Positions 14,358 to 20,278 of a DNA stretch of 23,908 nt are shown here, in pieces. Below the pieces are notes generated by a model. That model saw only the letters and a list, made by a program, of their open reading frames with translations. It did not search any database and had not been told where the DNA came from. The stretch spans positions 1 to 23,908 of the forward strand of contig CAZMSZ010000079.1 in the NCBI GenBank assembly GCA_964569055.1. Reading direction: 5' to 3'. Within the stretch, counting starts at the first letter, position 1. Each line of letters starts with the position of its first letter. The translations under genes and the position numbers were made by a program. This DNA comes from JAWLGW01 sp964569055 (GTDB taxonomy: Bacteria; Planctomycetota; J058).

Positions 14358-15431
14358 CTACTTGCTCTTGCGCTCGTCCGCGAGGCGTCGCACGAGGTCC
14401 TGGCGATGCTTGGCCGAGCAGAGGTAGTGGATCCGCCGCTCGCCCCACGGCTCGCGGAACGTGACCGCCGCCTTGGGGTCGATGGCCTTCTGGCACACCG
14501 CGCACGACACCTTGGGCGCGTCGGCCGGCTTGGCGTCGGGGTCGACCTTGGTCCAGCTCGCCGGGACCACCATGGAGCCCGAGGGCGCCTCGTTGCGGAT
14601 CTCGAGGACCCGGGTCCGGAAGGTCCGCTTGAGCGTGCCCGTGTCGAGGACCGCGGTGCAGCCCACGATCGTGCCCTCGATCTCCTGCAGCCGCTTCGAC
14701 ACCGCCTCGCTGAACGTGCCCAGCTCGCGATAGAAGCGGAGCAGGTCGACGGGCAGCTCGACGTCGCGGGTGACCCACAGGTCGAACACCGGCACGTCGG
14801 CCTGGTTCTCGCGGATCACGTAGTGCTCGAGCGTGACCTCGCGCTCGACCCCGTCCACCCACAGCGGGACCTTCTTCTGGTCCTGCGGATAGTGCTGCAG
14901 GCGAGCCACGATCCGGCCGGGGTGATCGGGGTCGCCGCCCGCGCGCCGGTAGGCGTCGATCAGCTTGCGGAGGTCGGCCGGCTCGTCCTCGACCCGCTCG
15001 CGCATGCGCACGAACTCGGCGCGCTGGTTCTCGAGGTTCTGCTCGCGCTGCTCGCGGTACTTCGTGTAGTGCTCGAAGGGGCGCTCGACGTACTCCTGCG
15101 CCGACACGTCCGCCTCGCGGACCTTGCGCTGGTCGAGGTCCACGAACAGGGCCCAGGCGTGCTCGCGATCGAGGATCCGCAGCTTGCCCCCGACCACCGC
15201 CACGTCCTGGCGCGCGAGGCCGCCCGAGCGCTCCGCGCCGGGGAACCCGTTCGACTCCTGGACGAAGACCGCGTGGGGCGGCTCCTCGCCCTCGGCGGCC
15301 CGCGCGCTCCCGAGCGGGACCAGGGCCATGAGCAGCGCCGCTGCCCAGCCGGCGGCGCTCAGCGCCCGCCGCTCCGGGCGGAGGGGGGCGGCGCCGGTCC
15401 GGCGTCGGCAATCAGGCTGGCTCCCTCCCAT
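14358..15431 (-). CDS. Secreted protein with C-terminal TRASH/YHS-like zinc knuckle
   Basis: 357 aa from ATG 15431, the only in-frame ATG downstream of the predicted transcription start (about 15556). The N-terminus is basic and then hydrophobic (AAGWAAALLMALVPLGSARA), a signal peptide cut after ARA. The mature start (GGLARQDVAVVGGKLRILDREHAWALFVDLDQRKVREAD) resembles the N-terminal beta segments of DUF4412-like exported proteins. The middle is helical. The end has C310-x2-C313, then 24 residues, then C338-x3-H342, the metal-binding spacing of TRASH/YHS-type treble-clef knuckles (HYLCSAKH). This hints at periplasmic metal sensing or binding. It is first in the reverse-strand operon with the FHA protein 12 bases downstream. 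Confidence 0.78.
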   Translation of the reverse strand: MGGSQPDCRRRTGAAPLRPERRALSAAGWAAALLMALVPLGSARAAEGEEPPHAVFVQESNGFPGAERSGGLARQDVAVVGGKLRILDREHAWALFVDLDQRKVREADVSAQEYVERPFEHYTKYREQREQNLENQRAEFVRMRERVEDEPADLRKLIDAYRRAGGDPDHPGRIVARLQHYPQDQKKVPLWVDGVEREVTLEHYVIRENQADVPVFDLWVTRDVELPVDLLRFYRELGTFSEAVSKRLQEIEGTIVGCTAVLDTGTLKRTFRTRVLEIRNEAPSGSMVVPASWTKVDPDAKPADAPKVSCAVCQKAIDPKAAVTFREPWGERRIHYLCSAKHRQDLVRRLADERKSK

Positions 15432-15562
15432 GCTCCGTCTCTGCCGATTGGCCTGTTCAGTCTGGCGGGGCGAGCTTGGGGAGAAGGTCCCGTGGGCGCG
15501 CGCCGGCCCATCGAGGCGCGAGCCTCGTATCTCCTTAAGCTCCAGCGACTTATGCGGGCGGG

Positions 15563-15592
15563 ATCCTAGCATTGCGTTCGCCTCCACGTCAA
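15563..15592 (-). promoter_or_regulatory. Sigma70-type promoter of the reverse-strand FHA operon
   Basis: On the reverse strand TTGACG (15592-15587), an 18-base spacer and TAGGAT (15568-15563). Transcription would start near 15556, leaving a leader of about 125 bases before ATG 15431. It is back to back with the miaA promoter. Confidence 0.7.
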
Positions 15593-15613
15593 CGATTTTC
15601 CCGGGCGAGCAGG

Positions 15614-15642
15614 TTCCGGCCTGGGGGGCCGCTGCCTATGAT
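15614..15642 (+). promoter_or_regulatory. Probable miaA promoter
   Basis: TATGAT (15637-15642) is a near-consensus -10; TTCCGG (15614-15619) lies 17 bases upstream as a weak -35. The leader to ATG 15714 would be about 65 bases. Confidence 0.55.
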
Positions 15643-15713
15643 GAGGACTGCCCGGGTCGGCCGGAAATTCTCTCACGACAAGGACCAACGCCCCGATCGA
15701 GGGGCCGAGCCCC

Positions 15714-16664
15714 ATGCGCAACACCCGCGTCGTCGCGATCGCCGGGCCCACGGCCGGCGGGAAGGCCCAGCTCGCCGCGGCCGCGGCGCGGGCCACCGGG
15801 CTCCCGCTGCTCTCGTGCGACTCCATGAAGGTCTACCGCACGATGGACGTCGGCACGGCCAAACCGGGCAAGGAGTTACGCGAAGGCGTCGACTGGCGCG
15901 GGATCGACCTCGTCTGGCCGTGGGAGTCGTTCGACGCCAGTCAGTTCCGCGGCGTGTTCGAGGCGCTCCGGGCGGAGGCCGACCGAGACGCGCGCCCGGT
16001 CCTCCTCTCGGGCGGGACCATGCTCTACCTGAAGGCAGCCACCGAGGGGCTGGCCGACGCCCCGCCCCGCGATGAGGCGCTGCGGGCGAGCCTGGCCGCG
16101 GAGGCCGAGCGGAGCGGGCCCGGCGCGCTGCACGCGCGGCTGGCCGAGGTCGACCCGGCCAGCGCGGCGCGCCTCCACCCCAACGACGTGCGCCGGATCG
16201 TGCGGGCGCTCGAGGTGCACACCGTGGCGGGGCGGCCGCTGAGCAGCTTCCACGGCCAGTTCGGCCGCGTGCAGGGCGACCTCGAGCGGGTGGTGTTCTG
16301 CGTGACGCGCGAGCGGACCGACATGGACCGGCGGATCGACGCGCGGGTGGAGCGCATGCTGCGCGAGGGCTGGATCGAGGAGTGCGAGCGCCTGCTGGCC
16401 GACGAGCGGGGGATCTCGCGGGAGGCCGCCCAGGCGATCGGCTACCGCGAGCTGTTCGCGTGGCTCGAGGCGGGCAAGCCCGAGGGGCTCGCGGAGCTGA
16501 CCGCTCGGATCCAGACGGCCACCCGGCGCTTCGCGCGCCGGCAGCTCACGTGGCTGCGCGGAGCGGCCCGAGGCGGGGGCGTACGTGCAATCCAGGTGGA
16601 GGCGGGGACGGACCCCACCTGCCACCTGGGCGAGGTGTTGGCAGCGCTCGAGGGCTCGCGCTGA
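15714..16664 (+). CDS. miaA: tRNA dimethylallyltransferase
   Basis: 316 aa. MiaA transfers a dimethylallyl group from DMAPP to N6 of A37 in tRNAs that read UNN codons. Family marks are visible: N-terminal nucleotide-type loop AGPTAGGKAQLA, SCDSMKVYRTMDVGTAKPG (with the catalytic Asp), ESFDASQFR, LSGGTMLYLKA, HPNDVRRIVRALEV, EAAQAIGYREL and RRFARRQLTWLRG near the C-terminus. Length is normal. Two oddities: the loop ends GKA instead of the usual GKT/GKS, so the Thr/Ser that helps hold the pyrophosphate/Mg is Ala, and the usual DSxQ(I/V)Y stretch is DSMKVY. Start ATG 15714 has GAGGGG about 10 bases upstream. It converges with a small lipoprotein gene, with only 7 bases between the stops. Confidence 0.95.
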   Translation: MRNTRVVAIAGPTAGGKAQLAAAAARATGLPLLSCDSMKVYRTMDVGTAKPGKELREGVDWRGIDLVWPWESFDASQFRGVFEALRAEADRDARPVLLSGGTMLYLKAATEGLADAPPRDEALRASLAAEAERSGPGALHARLAEVDPASAARLHPNDVRRIVRALEVHTVAGRPLSSFHGQFGRVQGDLERVVFCVTRERTDMDRRIDARVERMLREGWIEECERLLADERGISREAAQAIGYRELFAWLEAGKPEGLAELTARIQTATRRFARRQLTWLRGAARGGGVRAIQVEAGTDPTCHLGEVLAALEGSR

Positions 16665-16671
16665 AGTGGAG

Positions 16672-16851
16672 CTACTCGGCCGGGTTGCGGTCGAGGCCGA
16701 AGATCACCTTGTCGATGTCCTGGTGGAGCGCCACGAACTCGTCGATGATCTTGCGGATGTGCCGGCGGTTGTGCGCCCAGCTGAGGCTGAAGCAGCCGCT
16801 GACCGACAGGACGAGCGCGACGGCGAACGCGTAGACCGCTTGCTTCTTCAT
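16672..16851 (-). CDS. Small lipoprotein (59 aa), unknown function
   Basis: ATG 16851 is preferred over upstream starts because the protein then begins MKKQAVYAFAVALVLSVSGC, a textbook lipoprotein signal with lipobox VSGC (Cys20). The mature peptide is about 40 residues: an aromatic start (FSLSWAHNRRHIRK) and one amphipathic helix with IDEFVALHQDIDKVIFGLD. The ribosome site is poor (GGGA 3 bases upstream), but a strong reverse-strand promoter precedes it at 16908-16936, which supports a real gene. It may be an outer-membrane-tethered small helix comparable in size to Lpp-like proteins. No family assigned. Confidence 0.75.
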   Translation of the reverse strand: MKKQAVYAFAVALVLSVSGCFSLSWAHNRRHIRKIIDEFVALHQDIDKVIFGLDRNPAE

Positions 16852-16907
16852 GGTCCCGTGCACCACTTTCCCCCGTTGGCGGCGCGCGCCGCCGGCCAAC
16901 GCAAGGC

Positions 16908-16936
16908 ATGCTATAGAGGCCGCCGAGCGCTGTCAA
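16908..16936 (-). promoter_or_regulatory. Strong sigma70-type promoter of the small lipoprotein gene
   Basis: Reverse strand: perfect TTGACA (16936-16931), 17-base spacer, TAGCAT (16913-16908). Transcription would start near 16901, about 50 bases before ATG 16851. Confidence 0.75.
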
Positions 16937-17033
16937 CTCGACCTGGGCCAAGGCCGCCCGCCCCCCGGCGCGCGATGTCGCGCCGAGGGGGCGCCGGGCG
17001 CTGGCCGCGCGCGCGCAGGCCAGGCGGGCTCGG

Positions 17034-17088
17034 GCCTCGCGGCTGGCAGGCGGCTCGCTGCACGGTGGAGGGCCGCGAGCCGCGAGGC
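17034..17088. repeat. 11-bp perfect inverted repeat with 33-base centre
   Basis: GCCTCGCGGCT (17034-17044) and AGCCGCGAGGC (17078-17088) pair exactly. GCGGC/GCCGC may form a second stem inside. It lies between the two divergent promoters. It may be a structured RNA, a protein-binding palindrome or simply GC-rich chance. Confidence 0.5.
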
Positions 17089-17150
17089 GCACGGGCTGCT
17101 TAACCTGCTGGATTTGCAAGGCTTGTAAGGACGTGGCCCGATTCGGTTCC

Positions 17151-17180
17151 TTGAAGCTCCGAGATGAGGGGTGGTATCAT
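17151..17180 (+). promoter_or_regulatory. Promoter of the peptidase M3-like gene
   Basis: TTGAAG (17151-17156), 18-base spacer, TATCAT (17175-17180) preceded by TGG (extended -10). Transcription would start near 17187, which rules out the in-frame GTG at 17171 as the start and favours ATG 17264. Confidence 0.65.
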
Positions 17181-17263
17181 CGTCGCCGTTCCCGCCGAGA
17201 GGAGCGCCGTGGCGGACGGGGCCGCCGCTGGGGAATGGACCGTACCGCCCGGGGACTCGCTCG

Positions 17264-18763
17264 ATGGACGTCGACACCATTCGCAACGGACTCGAAGGCT
17301 ACACCCGCGGGCTCGAGCTCGACTCGTACGAGCTCGCGCGCGGGTTGCGCGTGGAGTCCGAGGCGCGGTCGATCCGGGGGGCGCACGCCGAGCTGTTCCG
17401 CCCCGAGACGCGCGGGCTGCTGGCCAGCGCCGTCGAGAAGGCGCGCGAGCGCGGGCTGAGCGAGGACGCGGCCAGCCTGGCGATCCTGCGCGAGGGGCTG
17501 ATGCGGCTCCACGTCGAGCGGGAGCTGGCCCCGATCGACGCGGCGATCGCCCGCCACGGGCGCGTGGTGATCGTCGACCTCACCGACGGCCTGCGCCGCC
17601 CGCTGCGCGACATGAAGCTGCTGCTGCGCACGGCCGCGAGCAGCGAGGCGCGCACCGAGATCGAGGAGGCCCGCCTCGACGCCGCCCGCACGCTGATCCC
17701 CCTCATGAGCGAGAAGGTCGCGATCGAGAAGGGGATCGCCGAGTCGCTCGACAGCCCCAACCTCGTCGCGCTGTTCGCCTCGGTGACCGGGGTCGACCCC
17801 GAGGGGGTCAAGACGCTGGCGCGCACGATCCTCGAGCAGACCGAGGACCTCTACCGCGAGGTCATGGGGTGGAGCGTCCGCAAGCGGCTGGGCGTCCCCC
17901 TCGAGCAGGCGCGCCGCTGCGACGTGCCGTTCGTGCTCGCGGGCCGCTACCTCGACTACGCCGACGCGTTCACCGCGGCGGACATGGTCAAGCGGACCAA
18001 GGGCTTCTTGACCCGAATGGGCGTGGAGCTGACCAACGGCGGCAAGCTCACGGTCGAGGTCGAGGTCCCCGAGGCGGGCGTCCCGCCGCGGGCCTACGTG
18101 GGCGCGATCGGCGTCCCCGACGACATCCGCCTGGTGCTCGAGATCGGCGACGGCCAGCGCGACTGGATGACGTTCCTCGAGAGCCTGGGCCGCGCCCTGT
18201 TCCTGAGCCGCATGAACCCCGACGCGCCCTTCGAGCAGCGCGGCCTCGGCGACCGCTCGCTCGACCTCGCCTACGGGGCGCTGTTCCGCCACCTGTTGCT
18301 CGACCCGCAGTGGCTGAAGAAGAGCCTGGAGTTCACCCGGCCCAAGGACTACCTGATCCTGGCCTACCTCGAGCGGCTGTACGACCTCCGCCTCTGCTGC
18401 GGGCGCGTGCTGTACGACCTCGCGCTGCGCGAGCGCGCCAGCCCCGAGGGCATGGAGGAGGTGTTCGACGGGATCATGCGCCAGGCGATCGGCGTGCAGA
18501 CGCCGCAGGAGCTGTTCCTGCACGACGTCCGCACGCCGCTCCACTCGATCGTCCAGCTGCGCGCCCGCCTGTTCGAGCCGCTCCTCACGCTCCACCTGCT
18601 CCACTACTTCGACGAGGCCTGGTGGGCGAACCCCCGCTGCGGCCCGTTCCTGACCCAGGAGTGGTGGCGCGGCCGGCGCTACACGGTGGAAGAGCTGGCG
18701 GCGGACATGGGCTACGAGCTGTCGCCCAAGCCTCTCCTCAAGTTGTTCCAGAAGAACCTGTGA
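17264..18763 (+). CDS. Peptidase M3-like protein lacking the HExxH zinc site (probable pseudopeptidase)
   Basis: 499 aa from ATG 17264. The fold looks like the mostly helical M3 (oligoendopeptidase/thimet) family. The segment PPRAYVGAIGVPDDIRLVL leads into WMTFLESLGRALF, where active relatives have FxHExGHAxHF; then NPDAPFEQRGLGDRSLDLAYGALFRHLLLDPQWL, where relatives keep a zinc-binding Glu. Here HExxH is E306-S-L-G-R310, and the distal Glu is replaced in DLAYGALF, so every zinc ligand is gone while the surrounding frame is well kept. The ending (YTVEELAADMGYELSPKPLLKLF) also follows the family. No signal or TM is seen, so it is probably cytoplasmic. It is likely a binding or regulatory relative of oligopeptidases. 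It appears monocistronic: its own promoter lies upstream, and a long inverted repeat spans its stop codon. Confidence 0.78.
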   Translation: MDVDTIRNGLEGYTRGLELDSYELARGLRVESEARSIRGAHAELFRPETRGLLASAVEKARERGLSEDAASLAILREGLMRLHVERELAPIDAAIARHGRVVIVDLTDGLRRPLRDMKLLLRTAASSEARTEIEEARLDAARTLIPLMSEKVAIEKGIAESLDSPNLVALFASVTGVDPEGVKTLARTILEQTEDLYREVMGWSVRKRLGVPLEQARRCDVPFVLAGRYLDYADAFTAADMVKRTKGFLTRMGVELTNGGKLTVEVEVPEAGVPPRAYVGAIGVPDDIRLVLEIGDGQRDWMTFLESLGRALFLSRMNPDAPFEQRGLGDRSLDLAYGALFRHLLLDPQWLKKSLEFTRPKDYLILAYLERLYDLRLCCGRVLYDLALRERASPEGMEEVFDGIMRQAIGVQTPQELFLHDVRTPLHSIVQLRARLFEPLLTLHLLHYFDEAWWANPRCGPFLTQEWWRGRRYTVEELAADMGYELSPKPLLKLFQKNL

Positions 18764-18795
18764 GCCGCTGCGCGGCTCGCCGGTTCTTCTGGAAC
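18745..18795 (+). terminator. 24-bp inverted repeat spanning a stop codon, terminator-like
   Basis: The left arm 18745-18768 and the right arm 18772-18795 pair over 24 positions with one mismatch (T59/C81 of the 187xx-188xx numbering) and one G-T pair, leaving loop TGC. GTTCCAGAAGAACC pairs exactly with GGTTCTTCTGGAAC. The left arm encodes the last residues of the M3-like protein (FQKNL) and its TGA. Most likely a 3'-end structure or terminator; no T run follows. Confidence 0.7.
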
Positions 18796-18990
18796 GACTC
18801 GAGGACTTGGCTGTCGCGGTCGGAGCCACGCCTCGGGCTGAGAGCCACTGTTTTGGTGCTGTCGCTGCCAGAGCCACGCCTCGAGGTGAGCGCCAGGACT
18901 TGAGGCTGTCGCTCCCGGAGCCACGCCTCGGGAGCGAGTGCCACGACTCGATGCTGTCGCTGCCGGTGCAACGCCGCGCGGCCAGCGCCA
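18795..18990. repeat. 48-bp tandem repeat array, four degenerate copies
   Basis: CTGTCGC recurs at 18811, 18859, 18906 and 18954, and AGCCACGCCTCG at 18824, 18872 and 18919 with a decayed copy at 18967, giving spacings of 48, 47 and 48 bases. Each unit ends in a GCCA(C/G)GACT-like junction. In the third unit GCTCCCG and CGGGAGC can form a 7-bp stem. The array begins directly at the end of the inverted repeat. No Cas genes are near, and the units are diverged along their length with no unique spacers, so this is not a CRISPR array. Confidence 0.8.
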
Positions 18991-19000
18991 CGATCGCTGG

Positions 19001-19041
19001 GAACCGCAGAGGATCTCTGCGTCCGCGGCGCTCCCTGCGTC
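19001..19041 (-). repeat. CGCAGAGA-type dispersed repeat, reverse orientation
   Basis: Read on the reverse strand, 19041-19014 matches the window-end repeat at 23881-23908 in 23 of 28 positions (shared GGACGCAGAGA and GAGCGC cores). Similar '(A/C)GCAGAGGACGCAGAG' intergenic repeats are widespread in large bacterial genomes. Confidence 0.6.
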
Positions 19042-19233
19042 GAGCCCAAGTGAGGCTCGTACGCGGCCACCTCCCGGGGTGAGGCCGATTCGTCTCGTCA
19101 ACCGAGTCGACGGGCAAACCTTGCCCGCTGCGGTTCGCGCTCGTCGCGGTGCGTGTCGCGGGGGCGTGCAAGGCGAGCTGTGCCCGAGTGGCCTGGATTC
19201 TGCACAGGCGCGCCGCCCCTCAGGAGGTGTGGC

Positions 19234-19491
19234 ATGCGGGTTTGGCGCTTGTTGGTGGAGATCGCGGGGCCGGAGGTGTGGACGTTCCTGGTGGTGGCGC
19301 GCGACGGGATCGCGGCCTGGCGGGTGGTGCGGGCGCACCTGCCGCGGCGGTTGGCGCGGGGCGCCTCGCTCGAGGAGCTGGAGGGCTCGGGGGAGCGGCG
19401 GGCCGGCGAGGCGCGCGTGCTGCGGGCCTGGCGGGTGGCGCCCGCGAGGCGGCGGGGGTCGCCGAGTGACGAGGCGCCGCTCGTCGCGTGA
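19234..19491 (+). CDS. Small protein of unknown function (85 aa)
   Basis: The ATG start has a perfect AGGAGG 6 bases upstream (19222-19227), the strongest argument that this is a real gene. The N-terminal half could form two short strands and a helix (VWRLLVEIAGPEVWTFLVVARDGIAAWRVVRAHLP). The C-terminal half is basic and Arg/Ala-rich (LRAWRVAPARRRGS). No signal peptide or known motif is seen. It ends 44 bases before the Uma2 gene, which has its own ribosome site, so the two are probably in one transcript. It could be a small partner protein of the Uma2 protein; this is only positional inference. No promoter is clear upstream. Confidence 0.6.
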   Translation: MRVWRLLVEIAGPEVWTFLVVARDGIAAWRVVRAHLPRRLARGASLEELEGSGERRAGEARVLRAWRVAPARRRGSPSDEAPLVA

Positions 19492-19535
19492 GACGGGCCC
19501 GGGCGCGACGGGGACCGCGTGAGGAGGTACGCTGA

Positions 19536-20246
19536 ATGGCCGAGAGGGTGGTCATGCGGGCTCACGACGAGGCGCCGCCGGCCGAGCGCGTGCCCGAGCT
19601 GGTCGCCGGGGACCGGCTCACGCGCGAGGAGTTCGAGCGGCGCTACGCGGCCATGCCTCGGCTCAAGAAGGCCGAGCTGATCGACGGGGTGGTCTACGTG
19701 CCCTCGCCCGTTCGTCACGTCCAGCACGGCCGGCCGCATGCTCAGCTCATGCTGTGGCTCGGCACCTACGCCGCCGCGACACCCGGGGTCGACGTCGGCG
19801 ACAACGGGACGGTGCGGCTCGACCTCGAGAACGAGCCGCAGCCCGACGCCTTGCTCCGGCTCGCGCGCGGCGGCACGTCGCGGATCGACGAGGACGGCTA
19901 CCTCGACGGGCCACCCGAGCTGGTGGCCGAGGTCACGGCCAGCAGCGCCAGCTACGACCTCCACGACAAGCTGCGCGCCTATCAGCGCAGCGGTGTGCGC
20001 GAGTACGTGGTGTGGCGCACGCAGGACCAGGCGCTCGACTGGCTGGTGCTGCGGGCGGGGCGCTTCGCCCCGCTCGCCCCCGGGGAGGTCGGGCTGCTGC
20101 GGAGCGAGGCCTTCCCGGGTCTGTGGCTCGATCCGGCCGCGCTGCTCGCCCTGGACGCGGCCGGCGTGCTCGCGGCCCTGCAGGGCGGGCTGAGCTCGCC
20201 CGAGCACGCCGCGTTCGCCGCTCGGCTGCGCGCGGCCGGGGGCTGA
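19536..20246 (+). CDS. Uma2-family PD-(D/E)xK nuclease-fold protein
   Basis: 236 aa, ATG start with GAGGAGG 8 bases upstream. Uma2 (DUF820) proteins have a restriction-endonuclease-like core, are often present in many copies per genome, and have no firmly known role. Visible motifs: LKKAELIDGVVYVPSP, H-rich RPHAQLMLWL, QPDALLRL (D104), PPELVAEVTASSAS (E132), and YDLHDKLRAYQRSGVREYVVW (K145), so the acidic and lysine positions of the nuclease core are present. The protein has an extra 35-residue N-terminal stretch and a 60-residue Ala/Leu-rich tail. It sits 32 bases before the SWIM-SNF2 gene in the same direction. A joint DNA-processing role is possible but unproven. Confidence 0.9.
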   Translation: MAERVVMRAHDEAPPAERVPELVAGDRLTREEFERRYAAMPRLKKAELIDGVVYVPSPVRHVQHGRPHAQLMLWLGTYAAATPGVDVGDNGTVRLDLENEPQPDALLRLARGGTSRIDEDGYLDGPPELVAEVTASSASYDLHDKLRAYQRSGVREYVVWRTQDQALDWLVLRAGRFAPLAPGEVGLLRSEAFPGLWLDPAALLALDAAGVLAALQGGLSSPEHAAFAARLRAAGG

Positions 20247-20262
20247 GACGTCGGTAGCGTGT

Positions 20263-20270
20263 GGTATCCC
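20263..20270 (+). promoter_or_regulatory. Possible extended -10 for a leaderless SNF2 transcript
   Basis: GG-TATCCC preceded by TGT lies 14 bases before ATG 20279, and there is no Shine-Dalgarno sequence. The same TGG-TA arrangement is seen at the promoters at 7711 and 17175. No clear -35. Confidence 0.3.
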
Positions 20271-20278
20271 ATCGGGCC

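Larger units (their letters stand above)
16852..17263. other. 412-bp divergent intergenic region
   Basis: It holds two divergent promoters (16908-16936 reverse, 17151-17180 forward), a bulged GC hairpin in the small lipoprotein leader (about 16875-16900, GTTGGCGGCGC pairing with GCGCCGCC-gg-CCAAC) and a larger inverted repeat at 17034-17088. I see no ORF with coding character and no tRNA. Confidence 0.6.
18764..19233. other. 470-bp gene-free repeat region
   Basis: From left to right it holds the right arm of the stop-codon inverted repeat, a 4-copy 48-bp tandem array (about 18795-18990), one copy of a CGCAGAGA-type repeat (19001-19041), and about 190 bp of GC-rich sequence before a small gene with a strong ribosome site. 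Reverse-strand ORFs here only reflect the repeat and have no independent coding support. GTGCCCGAGTGGCCTGGATTC near 19180 resembles part of a tRNA but does not fold into one. Confidence 0.65.

Noticed and set aside
12676..15411. Upstream extension of the 233-aa protein to 1145 residues
   Set aside because: The extension is an Arg/Ala/Gly shadow frame of the FHA and zinc-knuckle genes; ATG 12675 has a good ribosome site.
17171..17263. In-frame GTG 17171 as start of the M3-like protein
   Set aside because: It overlaps the -10 element at 17175-17180, upstream of the likely transcription start; the added residues are low-complexity Pro/Gly/Arg.
18795..18990. CRISPR array
   Set aside because: Units are diverged over their length with no constant repeat plus unique spacer pattern, and there are no cas genes.
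19170..19210. tRNA-like segment (GCCCGAGTGGCC)
   Set aside because: Resembles a Ser/Leu tRNA D-arm but lacks anticodon and T arms in the right places.
18738..19338. Reverse-strand ORFs with RGVALAATA-like peptide repeats
   Set aside because: They only translate the 48-bp tandem array and have no start context; the repeat is 48/47/48, which breaks frame between units.
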